Of a stretch of 64,000 bases of DNA, positions 24,397 to 33,406 are shown one piece after another. The notes beneath the pieces are model-generated. The model was not told the origin of the DNA and searched no databases. It saw nothing but the letters and a program-made list of their open reading frames with translations. A program made the translations under genes and the position numbers. The stretch comes from an uncultured Eubacteriales bacterium (GTDB lineage Bacteria > Bacillota > Clostridia > Christensenellales > Borkfalkiaceae): contig CAJLRM010000004.1 in the NCBI GenBank assembly GCA_905209085.1, positions 248,001-312,000 on the forward strand. Direction: 5' to 3'. Position 1 is the stretch's first letter. Each line of letters begins with the position of its first letter.

Positions 24397-26145
24397 ATGC
24401 TGGAAAGGTTAAAGCCGGGCGAGATAAAGAAGTGTACGAGGAGCGAGCTCAACGTACTTTGCGACGAACTCAGAAACGTGATCTACGAAACGGTGACGAC
24501 GTGCGGGGGGCATTTAGCGTCCAATCTGGGCGCCGTGGAACCGACCGTCGCGCTCTTTTACGTATTTGATTTTCCCAAGGATAAGATCATTTTCGACGTG
24601 GGACATCAGTGCTATGCTTATAAGCTGCTGAGCGGGAGGCGGGATAAATTTCCGACGCTGCGCAAAGAGGGCGGGCTTTCAGGGTTTCCCAAGCGCAAGG
24701 AGAGCGAATACGACTGTTATGATACGGGACACGCGGGAACGTCGGTGTCCGCGGCGCTCGGCATCGCCAAGGCGCGCGATCTGCAAGGAGAGGATTATAA
24801 CGTCATCGCCTTTATCGGAGATGGTTCTTTTAATAACGGACTCATCTACGAGGCTCTTAACAGCCTGCGTATTCTGAATACGAAAATCCTCATCGTCCTC
24901 AACGATAACGGGATGTCGATTTCTCCCACGGTCGGAGGGATGCACGACATTCTCGTACAGCTCAAAGCGGGCAATAAGGAAGAGAACGTCAGACTTCTCG
25001 AAAAATTCGGACTCACCTATCTCGGCGTCCGAAACGGCAACGACGCGGAGGAAATGATCGATTCGCTGGCGGAAGCAAAGAAGCTGTTGAAAACGCAGTC
25101 GGTGCTTTTGCATATCGTCACAAAAAAGGGAAAAGGCTACGAATTCAGCGAGGAACATCCGACGAATACCCACGGAATCGCGCCCGTCGGCGCGCGGAAG
25201 GAAAAGGAGTATTCGGAGGTTTTGGGCACTACTCTCTGCGATCTGGCGAGAGAGGACGGGCGCATCACCGCCGTGACGGCGGCCATGACGGGCAGCCTCG
25301 GATTGAATAAATTTTTTGCCATTTACCCGGAGCGTGCGTTCGACGTAGGAATCTGCGAGGAAAACGCCTCCGTGCTCTGCGCCGCGATGGCGTCCGCGGG
25401 ACTCAAACCGTATTACGCGATCTATTCCACCTTTTTGCAGCGCGCGTTCGACGAGATCATCCACGACGTCTGCGCGCAGGATCTGCCCGTCACCTTCTGC
25501 GTGGACAGATCGGGGATTTCGGGCGCGGACGGGGAAACCCATCAGGGCGTTTTCGATCTGTCCTACCTTTCGCTGATTCCCGGCTTGACGATCGCCGTTC
25601 CCAAAGATACGGAGGAGTTCAAAGAGTTCCTCCGTTTCAGCGCCCGTTTCGCTCATCCGCTCGCCATTCGCTACCCCCGTTCGGGAAAAATCGTCTTTCC
25701 CGCGACGAATGCGCCGATAGAAGCGGGAAAATGGGAATATCTCCATAAATCGGGAGCCGAAAACGGGTCGCCCGTCACGGTGATCGCCGCGGGCGAGCGC
25801 TGTCTGATCATCGCCATGAAGATCTGGAAAAATCTCAACGAAAAGGGATTGGATTTCGACGTGGTGAACGCGCGTTTCGTCAAGCCCTTGGATAGAGAAC
25901 TGCTCGCGGGGATGGAGAGCGGAACAATCGTCACCGTCGAGGACAACGTTTCCATCGGCGGCTTAGGACAGAGGATCGACGCGGCGCTGAGGGATTGCGA
26001 GCGGGAAACGGGAAAGAAATTTACCGTCAGGAATTTTGCGTATCGCGACGAATTTATCCCGCAGGGAAACGTAGGCGATTTACAGCGCGAATACGGAGTA
26101 AGCTGCGAAGAGATCGAAAATTATATTTCGGAAAGTTTCAGATGA
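24397..26145 (+). CDS. dxs: 1-deoxy-D-xylulose-5-phosphate synthase
   Basis: The 582-residue thiamine-diphosphate enzyme starts the MEP pathway from pyruvate and glyceraldehyde 3-phosphate. Signatures are GGHLASNLGAVE (about residue 34), DVGHQCYAYKLLSGR, the GDGSFNNGLIYEALN thiamine-diphosphate/Mg site, and DRSGISGADGETHQG in the pyrimidine domain. It is somewhat shorter than the usual 610-630 residues but complete. AGGAAAGGAAG precedes the ATG; the stop overlaps the tlyA start (ATGA). Confidence 0.94.
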   Translation: MLERLKPGEIKKCTRSELNVLCDELRNVIYETVTTCGGHLASNLGAVEPTVALFYVFDFPKDKIIFDVGHQCYAYKLLSGRRDKFPTLRKEGGLSGFPKRKESEYDCYDTGHAGTSVSAALGIAKARDLQGEDYNVIAFIGDGSFNNGLIYEALNSLRILNTKILIVLNDNGMSISPTVGGMHDILVQLKAGNKEENVRLLEKFGLTYLGVRNGNDAEEMIDSLAEAKKLLKTQSVLLHIVTKKGKGYEFSEEHPTNTHGIAPVGARKEKEYSEVLGTTLCDLAREDGRITAVTAAMTGSLGLNKFFAIYPERAFDVGICEENASVLCAAMASAGLKPYYAIYSTFLQRAFDEIIHDVCAQDLPVTFCVDRSGISGADGETHQGVFDLSYLSLIPGLTIAVPKDTEEFKEFLRFSARFAHPLAIRYPRSGKIVFPATNAPIEAGKWEYLHKSGAENGSPVTVIAAGERCLIIAMKIWKNLNEKGLDFDVVNARFVKPLDRELLAGMESGTIVTVEDNVSIGGLGQRIDAALRDCERETGKKFTVRNFAYRDEFIPQGNVGDLQREYGVSCEEIENYISESFR

Positions 26146-26933
26146 GGGCGGACAAATATTTTGCGGAAAAATTCGGTTCGCGGACGAAAGCGGCGGAAGC
26201 GCTCGAAAAGGGGCTTGTTCTGGTAAACGGCAGGACGCCGAAGCCCAAGGAAGAGATCCGTGAAACGGACGAGATCGTTTTTATCGCTCCGGACGAATAT
26301 TATGTGTCTAACGGAGGATACAAACTTGCAAGGGCGTTAAGGGTATTTTCATACGACTGCAAGGGAAAAATATTCGCCGATATCGGGGCGAGTACGGGCG
26401 GATTCACCGATTGCCTCTTACAGAGCGGTGCGAAAAAAGTGTATGCGGTGGACGTCGGAGAGAGCTTGCTTCATCCCGACCTGCAAAATGACGATAAAGT
26501 CATTTCTTTAGAAAATATTAACGCCAGATATTTGACAAAAGAGGATTTTTCGGATAAAATAGAGGGAGTGACAGCGGACGTCAGTTTCATTTCCTTAAAG
26601 CTGATTTTGCCTGCAATAAGCGCGGTTCTCGCCGAAAACGGCAGCGCGTTCGTGCTGGTCAAACCTCAGTTCGAATGCGAAAAGAAAAATATCGGGAAAA
26701 GCGGAATCGTGCATCCGTCCGCGCATCCGAAAATAGTCGCAAAAGTGTTAAACTATTGCCGGGAGGCGGCGCTTTATCCGTTCGGAATCGTCAACGCGCC
26801 CGTGCGTAAGGGAAAGAATCTCGAATATGTCCTGTATTTGAAAAATACGGTTTCTCAGGCTAAAAAAGACGGGGAAATATTGAAAGAAGTCCAGACGTTC
26901 GTGAAACAATATTCAGTCGGTACATTAAAGTAA
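26142..26933 (+). CDS. tlyA: TlyA-family rRNA methyltransferase
   Basis: The start is the ATG overlapping the dxs stop, giving 263 residues. The N-terminus is an S4 RNA-binding domain (RADKYFAEKFGSRTKAAEALEKG), followed by a FtsJ-like Rossmann methyltransferase with the SAM motif ADIGASTGGFTDCLLQSGA. Family members 2'-O-methylate rRNA; some are annotated hemolysin. The K-D-K-E type residues are consistent. The dxs-tlyA-nadK-argR-recN order is a common Firmicutes arrangement. Confidence 0.92.
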   Translation: MRADKYFAEKFGSRTKAAEALEKGLVLVNGRTPKPKEEIRETDEIVFIAPDEYYVSNGGYKLARALRVFSYDCKGKIFADIGASTGGFTDCLLQSGAKKVYAVDVGESLLHPDLQNDDKVISLENINARYLTKEDFSDKIEGVTADVSFISLKLILPAISAVLAENGSAFVLVKPQFECEKKNIGKSGIVHPSAHPKIVAKVLNYCREAALYPFGIVNAPVRKGKNLEYVLYLKNTVSQAKKDGEILKEVQTFVKQYSVGTLK

Positions 26934-26979
26934 ACGTTTATTTTTGCATAATGACGCAAAAGTACAGAGAGGAAAAACG

Positions 26980-27780
26980 ATGAGAGTCGGGGTGATGGGA
27001 AACGGCAGCAAGGTAAGGGAAGGAAAAGTCGTGGACCGTTTTATCCGTTTTTTGCAGTCGGAGGGTTACGAGGCGGCTTTTTTTGAAAAGCCGGAGGAGA
27101 TCGGCGGCGTGGACGCGTTGGTCGTGCTCGGCGGCGACGGAGCGATCCTGCACGCTGCGGCGCAAGCCGCTGAAAAAAACATCAAAATTATCGGCATCAA
27201 TTACGGGACCCTTGGATTTCTGACCGAATACGAAAAAGAGGAAACGGAACAGGTGAAAGATCTGCTCGCGGACGTAAAGGCGGAAAAATGCGCGGTTTTA
27301 AAGCGCAGTATGTTGGAGCTTTCCTTCGGCGGCAGCGTTTATTACGGTCTTAACGAAGTCGTCCTGCAAAGAGATTACGGCGTCACCGACACACAGATCG
27401 TTAAAATGAGCGTGCAGATAAACGGACAGGACAGCGACACCATCATCGGCGACGGTATGTTGATCTGTACGCCGACGGGGTCCACGGCATATTCTCTGTC
27501 CGCGGGCGGCGCCATCCTGTCGCCGCAGGTGCCCGCGTTTATGCTGACGCCGATATGCGCGTTTTCTTTAAATGCCCGCCCGATGGTATTTTCGGATACG
27601 GACGTATTTTCCGTAACGATAAAAAAAGGGCAGGTGATGCTTCTCATCGACGGGAAGCGAATTGCATCCATCAAGGAAGGAATGGGGATCATAGTAAAAA
27701 AAGCACCGTTTACGGCAGATTTTCCGATGCGGGGCAGTTCCTGTTTTTTTAAAAAGATAAGAACCAAATTAAACCAATGA
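26980..27780 (+). CDS. nadK: NAD kinase
   Basis: Starting at ATG 26980, with AGAGAGGAA upstream, the protein has 266 residues. It phosphorylates NAD to NADP. The GGDGAILHAA motif (about residue 47) carries the catalytic Asp, NYGTLGFLTEYE and the DGMLICTPTGSTAYSLSAGG region bind NAD/ATP. Its end overlaps the upstream region of argR. Confidence 0.94.
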   Translation: MRVGVMGNGSKVREGKVVDRFIRFLQSEGYEAAFFEKPEEIGGVDALVVLGGDGAILHAAAQAAEKNIKIIGINYGTLGFLTEYEKEETEQVKDLLADVKAEKCAVLKRSMLELSFGGSVYYGLNEVVLQRDYGVTDTQIVKMSVQINGQDSDTIIGDGMLICTPTGSTAYSLSAGGAILSPQVPAFMLTPICAFSLNARPMVFSDTDVFSVTIKKGQVMLLIDGKRIASIKEGMGIIVKKAPFTADFPMRGSSCFFKKIRTKLNQ

Positions 27781-27794
27781 GAAGGAGAACTACA

Positions 27795-28247
27795 ATGTTA
27801 AGGACAGCAAGACATGCCAAAATTCTGGAAATTATTTCTCAGAAAGAGATCGAAACGCAGGAGGAATTGTGCTTAGAGCTGAATAAACTCAATTACGTAG
27901 TCACACAGGCGACGATTTCGAGGGATATCAAGGATCTGCATCTCTTTAAAGTTTCGGGAATCGAAAAGAAGTATCGTTACGCTTACATAAACGACAGCGA
28001 GGGAGAGATCTCCCCCAAGATGAAAAATCTTTTCCGCGATTGTGTGGTCGCCGTGAAATGTGCGCAGAATATGGTGGTTATCAAGACTCTGACGGGCAAC
28101 GGTCCCAATGCGGGCACCGTGGTCGATAAGCTCAACTATCCCGAAATCGTAGGTTCCGTCGCGGGCGACGACACGCTGCTGATTGTCTGCGAAAGCAACG
28201 AAGCCGCCGTATCCGTCATCGATAAAATAAACGATTTTATGAAATAA
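27795..28247 (+). CDS. argR: arginine repressor
   Basis: The ATG at 27795 is preceded by GAAGGAGA, giving 150 residues. The N-terminal winged helix contains TQEELCLELNKL and VTQATISRDIKDL. The C-terminal hexamerisation and arginine-binding domain has NGPNAGTVVDKL and VGSVAGDDTLLIVC, including the GDDT arginine contact. The gene lies between nadK and recN, its classic context; no arginine genes are nearby, so it acts in trans. Confidence 0.95.
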   Translation: MLRTARHAKILEIISQKEIETQEELCLELNKLNYVVTQATISRDIKDLHLFKVSGIEKKYRYAYINDSEGEISPKMKNLFRDCVVAVKCAQNMVVIKTLTGNGPNAGTVVDKLNYPEIVGSVAGDDTLLIVCESNEAAVSVIDKINDFMK

Positions 28248-28275
28248 GAAAAAGTCCCGAAGGACGGAAATACAT

Positions 28276-29976
28276 ATGTTATCGAAACTCACCATCAAAA
28301 ACGTAGCGCTGATAGACAGCGCGGAAATCGAGTTCGGAAAAGGCTTAAACGTGCTTTCGGGAGAAACGGGCGCGGGAAAATCTGTCATTCTCGATTCCGT
28401 CAATTTCGTATTGGGCGCCAAAGCGGATAGAACGATGATACGCTACGGCGAATCGGAATGTATGGTGAGAGCGGAATTTTCCGTCCGTGAGGACGGCAGG
28501 GCGGCCGAAGCACTCAGGGAAATGGATATTGAAACGGAAGGCGATATTCTCATTTCCCGTAAATTCACCGAAGCGGGAAAAAACAGCATCAAAATCAACG
28601 GGAATACCGTGACCGCAGCCATGCTTCGGAAAGTGACGGACAATTTGGTGGACGTGCACGGTCAGAGCGAGCATTTTTTCCTTTTGAAAGAGTCCAACCA
28701 ATTGAGGACGCTGGACGGCGTCGTAGGAGAGGAGCTGCTGCCGAAAAAGGCGCAGCTTGTTTCCCTTTTGTCGGAAATGCGCCAGATCAAAGAACAGATC
28801 TCTCTGCTCGGCGGCGATGAGAAAGAGCGGGGCAGAAGGCTCGATATTCTCAAATTCCAGATAGAAGAGATCGAAAGCGTCGGACTCAAAGATGGCGAGG
28901 AAGAGGTGCTTATCTCCAAGCGCAATAAAATAAATAACCTGGAAAAGATTATCTCCGCGGTCCGCGAAGCCGTAGAGGCTCTTTCGGGCGAGCGCGGCGC
29001 ACTCGACGCTCTGCGCGAGGCCAAGCGGGCAATGTCTTCCGTTTCCAGACTGGACGAGGCGTATTCCAATGCCTGCGAACGGCTGGAAAGCCTCTCTCTC
29101 GATGCGGACGATGTGGCGCAGACCCTTTCGGATATGGGGGACGAACTCTATTTTGACGAGGACGAAGCGCAGGAAACGGAGAACCGTTTGGACGCGATCA
29201 AGGCGTTAAAGCGCAAATACGGCGCGGATAAAAAGGAGATCGACTCCTATTTGCTCAAATGCCGTGAAGAATACGAGCTTTTATCCGACTGCGAGGGGCA
29301 ATATGCCGTCTTGACGGGACGGGCGGAGAAACTGAGAAAGGAGATTTATGCCGCCTGCAAAGAGATCACTTTGCTGCGGAAAAAATGCGGCGATGTCTTT
29401 TGCCGCCGCGTCACGGAAGAATTAAAAACGCTGAACATAAAAAACGCAAAATTCGAAATCGAATTTAACGAATATTCGGAAGCGGATGCGGAAAAGGCGG
29501 GCGCCAACGGATTGGACGAGATTTGTTTTCTCTTTTCCGCAAACGCGGGAGAGCCGTTGAAACCGCTCGGCAAGATCATCAGCGGCGGCGAGATGAGCCG
29601 TTTTATGCTGGCGGTGAAAACACAGCTTTCGGATGTGAACGAGATCTCGACTTATCTCTTCGACGAGATCGACGCGGGAATCAGCGGCAAGACGGCGAAA
29701 GTGGTCGGGGAAAAATTTGCGAGGATTGCAAAAAAGACTCAAATTATCGCTGTTTCCCACCTCGCGCAGATCGCCGCCATGAGCGACAAGGAGTTTCTCA
29801 TCGAAAAATCGGAAGAGGAAGGAAAGACGTATACGCGCGTGCGTGCGCTCGACGACGGCGAAAAGTCGAAAGAGATCGTGCGCTTGCTCGGCGGCGAAGA
29901 AAATGAGGAATTTGCCTTGAAACACGCCGAAGAATTGGTCAAACAGGCAAAGGAATACAAACAAGCCATAAATTGA
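28276..29976 (+). CDS. recN: DNA repair protein RecN
   Basis: The 566-residue SMC-like ATPase functions early in double-strand break repair. Walker A is LSGETGAGKSVILDSV (about residue 29), the coiled-coil arms span about residues 160-360, the ABC signature is IISGGEMSRFMLA, and Walker B is YLFDEIDAGISG. It starts ATG 28276 behind AAGGACGG. No LexA-type box was seen before it. Confidence 0.95.
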   Translation: MLSKLTIKNVALIDSAEIEFGKGLNVLSGETGAGKSVILDSVNFVLGAKADRTMIRYGESECMVRAEFSVREDGRAAEALREMDIETEGDILISRKFTEAGKNSIKINGNTVTAAMLRKVTDNLVDVHGQSEHFFLLKESNQLRTLDGVVGEELLPKKAQLVSLLSEMRQIKEQISLLGGDEKERGRRLDILKFQIEEIESVGLKDGEEEVLISKRNKINNLEKIISAVREAVEALSGERGALDALREAKRAMSSVSRLDEAYSNACERLESLSLDADDVAQTLSDMGDELYFDEDEAQETENRLDAIKALKRKYGADKKEIDSYLLKCREEYELLSDCEGQYAVLTGRAEKLRKEIYAACKEITLLRKKCGDVFCRRVTEELKTLNIKNAKFEIEFNEYSEADAEKAGANGLDEICFLFSANAGEPLKPLGKIISGGEMSRFMLAVKTQLSDVNEISTYLFDEIDAGISGKTAKVVGEKFARIAKKTQIIAVSHLAQIAAMSDKEFLIEKSEEEGKTYTRVRALDDGEKSKEIVRLLGGEENEEFALKHAEELVKQAKEYKQAIN

Positions 29977-30059
29977 CAGGAATCGCGCCGTGATAAGCGG
30001 TTTTTCAGCGAATAGAATGCACTCTCCTTGCACAAATTACCTTCTAAACGGGGGTAATC

Positions 30060-31082
30060 ATGCGCAGATTGAGTGCTTTATTTTTAGGTGTTTTAATCTC
30101 TTGCGGTATCGCTGCGGGAGGTTTTGGATATTCTTATTCCTTCGTATCCGCGGATGCGGAATGCAGGGAAGTATATGTAGGCGGGATGCCGGCGGGCTTT
30201 ACGTTGAGCGCCGGCGGCGCGCAGGTCATCGGTATCTGCGAAGTAATGAGCGAAAGAGGCGTATGCACGCCGGCGTCGGATGCGGGAATCCGCACGGGCG
30301 ACGTCATTACGAAAGCGGCGGGCATCAAAGTGGAAACCATTTCGGATCTCAACGAGATCCTCAGCAAGAGCAAGGGCAAGAGCATCGAGCTCTGCGTGAG
30401 AAGAGGAGAAAATACCCTCGCGCTGTCTTTGCAGCCCGTAAAGGATAAAGTGACGGGGCGATATAAAATCGGGGTTTTGATCCGCGACAGCGTGTCCGGC
30501 ATCGGTACGGTAACGTATATCGACAAGCAGACTCGCCGCTTCGGTTCTCTGGGACATTCGGTGGTAGGCGAAGATCATCAGGAGATGAAAATCGCGGGCG
30601 GTAAGGTCTATCAGTGCAGTATCGTCAGCGTTTCCAAAGGAATAAGGGGCAAAGCGGGCGAACTGAGGGGGATGTTTTTAAATGAGGAAGGGATCGGCAG
30701 TGCGGAAAAACTCTGCGACTGCGGGATTTACGGTCAGGTGTCGGACAGCTACGACGTTACGAGCCTGCAAACCGTCCAGACCTCCGAGATCGACGAAGTG
30801 AAACCGGGAAGCGCCTATATCTATTCGACCGTCAGCGGCGTATGCCCGAAAAAGTATACGGTGGACATCGTCAAAGTCGATAAACATAACAAGAGCAACA
30901 AGAATTTCGTCATCAAAATTACCGATAAGGATTTGATAAACGAAACGGGCGGCATCGTACAGGGAATGAGCGGAAGTCCCATCCTGCAAGACGGCAAACT
31001 GATCGGCGCCGTCACTCACGTATTTCTCAACGACCCGACGAGGGGCTACGGTATCGACATCAATGCGATGATTCGGGAATAA
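30060..31082 (+). CDS. spoIVB: SpoIVB serine peptidase
   Basis: 340 residues with an N-terminal membrane anchor (about 4-26), a PDZ domain (about 60-125, ASDAGIRTGDVITKAAG) and the SpoIVB peptidase domain. The catalytic His is in FGSLGHSVVGE (about residue 165) and the Ser in GMSGSPILQDG (about residue 305). In the forespore it triggers processing of pro-sigma-K. The usual downstream neighbour spo0A is absent; a spoIIM-like gene follows instead. Confidence 0.94.
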   Translation: MRRLSALFLGVLISCGIAAGGFGYSYSFVSADAECREVYVGGMPAGFTLSAGGAQVIGICEVMSERGVCTPASDAGIRTGDVITKAAGIKVETISDLNEILSKSKGKSIELCVRRGENTLALSLQPVKDKVTGRYKIGVLIRDSVSGIGTVTYIDKQTRRFGSLGHSVVGEDHQEMKIAGGKVYQCSIVSVSKGIRGKAGELRGMFLNEEGIGSAEKLCDCGIYGQVSDSYDVTSLQTVQTSEIDEVKPGSAYIYSTVSGVCPKKYTVDIVKVDKHNKSNKNFVIKITDKDLINETGGIVQGMSGSPILQDGKLIGAVTHVFLNDPTRGYGIDINAMIRE

Positions 31083-31110
31083 AAAATAAAAAACAGAATA
31101 AAAGAGCGGG

Positions 31111-31138
31111 GAGATTCATATATAAGTATATGAATCTC
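31111..31138 (+). promoter_or_regulatory. perfect hairpin covering the spoIIM-like start codon
   Basis: GAGATTCATATA (31111-31122) and TATATGAATCTC (31127-31138) make a perfect 12-bp stem with loop TAAG. The presumed ATG (31130) is in the 3' arm. CTTTGTATTTTG follows, so it may double as a weak terminator for spoIVB. Confidence 0.6.
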
Positions 31139-31729
31139 CTTTGTATTTTGCGCGAAATCGGCGCGTCGGTTAAAAAACGCTTCGTCGTGACGGTTGTTTT
31201 TATTGCTCTGTTTGTCATAGGTATATTGTCAGGCATAGTAATAGAAAAGCCCGCGTCGATCGAGTGTTACTATCTCAATTACTGCGACAATTACATTTAT
31301 CGGATATTTTCCGAATCGTCGGGCGGAATTTTTGTGGATCGCCTGCTCAGTTCGGCGTTTTTCATCGTCTTGACGATCCCTTTGGCTCTTTCGATATTCT
31401 GCGTTCCGTTGCAGGGAATTTTAGTGTTTTATAAAGGATTCGTCTTCGGCACGGTGACGGTGATTCTCTTTTCCGTCTATCGTTTCAGCGGCTTTTTGGT
31501 CTGGCTCGTCGTACTTTTGCCGCAGGTGCTGCTGTTTTCCGCGGCATACGTCGTTTTGTCCGTCCTGGCCTTCGACTGCGGCTGTGAAAATCGGCTGCGC
31601 AGGGATTTTGGCTGCATGAGAGGATTTCTCGTCTATCTGCTGTTGGCGGCGATCGCCGCGCTCTTATGCGCTCTGCTCGAATTTCTTGTCGTATGCCTGA
31701 TTTTTCGCCCCGTTTCCAAAGTGTTATGA
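31130..31729 (+). CDS. spoIIM: SpoIIM-like stage II sporulation membrane protein
   Basis: The 199-residue protein has five hydrophobic segments (about residues 19-38, 70-95, 97-120, 123-150 and 163-190), consistent with SpoIIM/DUF95, a member of the DMP peptidoglycan-degrading complex that drives engulfment. The FVIGILSGIVI segment and LQGILVFYKGFVFGTV fit the family. Its place between spoIVB and a dacF-like gene mirrors the spoIIM-dacF proximity in other endospore formers. No ribosome binding site at normal distance is seen and the start codon is inside a hairpin. Confidence 0.72.
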   Translation: MNLLCILREIGASVKKRFVVTVVFIALFVIGILSGIVIEKPASIECYYLNYCDNYIYRIFSESSGGIFVDRLLSSAFFIVLTIPLALSIFCVPLQGILVFYKGFVFGTVTVILFSVYRFSGFLVWLVVLLPQVLLFSAAYVVLSVLAFDCGCENRLRRDFGCMRGFLVYLLLAAIAALLCALLEFLVVCLIFRPVSKVL

Positions 31730-31799
31730 TAATTTTTTTCATATTCTTTAAAACACCCTTTTTGCGTATAATCCGCGCGGAAAGAGGGAAACTAAGAGT

Positions 31800-33071
31800 A
31801 TGAAAAAATTATTGGGTATCATCCTCGGAATGTCATTTCTTCTTCCGGGCGTTTCCACAAAAGCTTTGACGAATATATCGGGACGAAATTCCGGATTATC
31901 GGCGGTATCGGCAAAGGCGGAGGAGAGTATATCGGAAGCGGCTCTCCCGTCGGAAAGCGATCCGCTGCATACGGATAAAACGGTCACGGCGGACTCCGTG
32001 AACCTGCAACTGAATGCGAAAGCGGCGTACATGATGGACTGGGCGAGCGGTACGGAAATCTATTCCAGCAACGCCACCGACCGTCTGCCCATTGCCAGTA
32101 TGTGTAAAATCATGACCCTGATCTTATGTTTCGACGCGATAGAGGCGGGGAATCTTTCTCTCGACGAGATGATTTCTGTCAGCGAACACGCGGCGTCCAT
32201 GGGCGGCTCTCAGGTTTTTCTGGAAGCGAACGCGCAGTATCCCGCCCGCGAATTGATCAAGAGCATCATCGTCTGTTCCGCGAACGACAGCTGCGTGGCG
32301 ATGGCGGAGCGCATCGCGGGCAGCGACACGTTGTTTACGGATAAGATGAACGCGAGGGCAAAGGAGTTGGGCGCGGAAAATACGCTCTTCGCCAATTGCA
32401 CGGGACTTCCCAAGGAGCCGCAGTATTCCTGTGCGCACGACGTGGCGAAGATGCTCGCGGAACTCGTTTCGCACGAGGAATACTTTTCGTTCAGTAAGAT
32501 TTGGATGGATAAATTCCAACACCCGCAGGGACGGTATACGGAAATTTCCAATACCAATCGCCTCGTGAGATTTTACGAGGGGTGTGACGGCGGCAAGACG
32601 GGCTTTACCAATCAGGCAGGCTTCTGCCTCGCGGCGACGGCAAAGCGCGGAGGGATGCGCTTGATCTCCGTCGTGATCGGCGAAGATTCGAGCGACCACC
32701 GTTTCGGCGACATCCGCACGATGTTCGATTATGCCTTTGCGACGTATACGCTCAAAACGGTCGTCGACGAAAACAATCTGTTGAGCGAAACCGCGGAAGT
32801 GAGCGGCGGCAAGACAAAGAGCGTCACCGTTCGTCCCGAACGCAGTTCCCACATTTTTTCCAGGCGCGGCGACACGGAGAACGTGACTCTCGACGTACAG
32901 ATAAAGAATCGCGTCAAGGCTCCCATCCGGGCGGGCGACAAGGTAGGCGAGATCATCGTCTATAAGGATAACGTGGAAATCGACCGCGTGAGCGTCGTGG
33001 CGAACGAATCCGCGGAAGCGGCGGGATTTCTCGACCATATCCGCCGCGTGGCGCAGGGCTGGAATCTGTAA
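31800..33071 (+). CDS. D-alanyl-D-alanine carboxypeptidase (DacF-like, peptidase S11)
   Basis: 423 residues with a hydrophobic N-terminal signal sequence (about 4-22) for export. The penicillin-binding motifs are SxxK as ASMCKIM (about residue 99), SxN as CSANDSC (about 160) and KTG as DGGKTGFT (about 265). A C-terminal PBP5-type beta domain follows. It trims the pentapeptide side chains of peptidoglycan. Position after spoIVB-spoIIM suggests the sporulation-type DacF, but sigF operon genes are not next to it. Confidence 0.88.
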   Translation: MKKLLGIILGMSFLLPGVSTKALTNISGRNSGLSAVSAKAEESISEAALPSESDPLHTDKTVTADSVNLQLNAKAAYMMDWASGTEIYSSNATDRLPIASMCKIMTLILCFDAIEAGNLSLDEMISVSEHAASMGGSQVFLEANAQYPARELIKSIIVCSANDSCVAMAERIAGSDTLFTDKMNARAKELGAENTLFANCTGLPKEPQYSCAHDVAKMLAELVSHEEYFSFSKIWMDKFQHPQGRYTEISNTNRLVRFYEGCDGGKTGFTNQAGFCLAATAKRGGMRLISVVIGEDSSDHRFGDIRTMFDYAFATYTLKTVVDENNLLSETAEVSGGKTKSVTVRPERSSHIFSRRGDTENVTLDVQIKNRVKAPIRAGDKVGEIIVYKDNVEIDRVSVVANESAEAAGFLDHIRRVAQGWNL

Positions 33072-33259
33072 AGGCGCTTTTAATCATTTTCAATGCGTTT
33101 ACGCAGTGCAAAAATCTTATCTTTTCGTAAAGAGCCGCGATACTTCCGCCGCCCGTCAGCGGAATTGTCGTTCTATCCGTTCTTCCGGCGCTTTGTATTG
33201 CGAAAAGGTTTCTCAAAATTCTTAAATTTTCGTTTTCGCGAGCCTCTTTTGTCAAGATG

Positions 33260-33307
33260 TAAAAATCCGCTTTTTCGGTAAAAATTTTCCGAAAGGGCGG
33301 ATTTTTT
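33260..33307 (+). terminator. terminator upstream of lysA
   Basis: AAATCCGC with inner TTTTTCGG pairs with CCGAAAGG-GCGGATTT, followed by a T-run. Confidence 0.78.
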
Positions 33308-33328
33308 GCGGAAAGCGGGGTCCGACTC

Positions 33329-33357
33329 TTGCATTTTGATAAAAAATTTGCTAAAAT
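33329..33357 (+). promoter_or_regulatory. promoter of lysA
   Basis: TTGCAT (33329-33334) and TAAAAT (33352-33357) with a 17-base spacer; transcription would begin near 33364, about 43 bases before the start. Confidence 0.65.
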
Positions 33358-33406
33358 ATAGAATGAATAAATAATACCGGACATTTCCAAAAGGCGGACA
33401 AAGAGG

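Larger units (their letters stand above)
33072..33406. other. intergenic region between the dacF-like gene and lysA
   Basis: No credible gene was found. The first half (33072-33255) shows nothing recognisable. The second half holds the terminator at 33260-33307 and the lysA promoter at 33329-33357. Confidence 0.6.
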
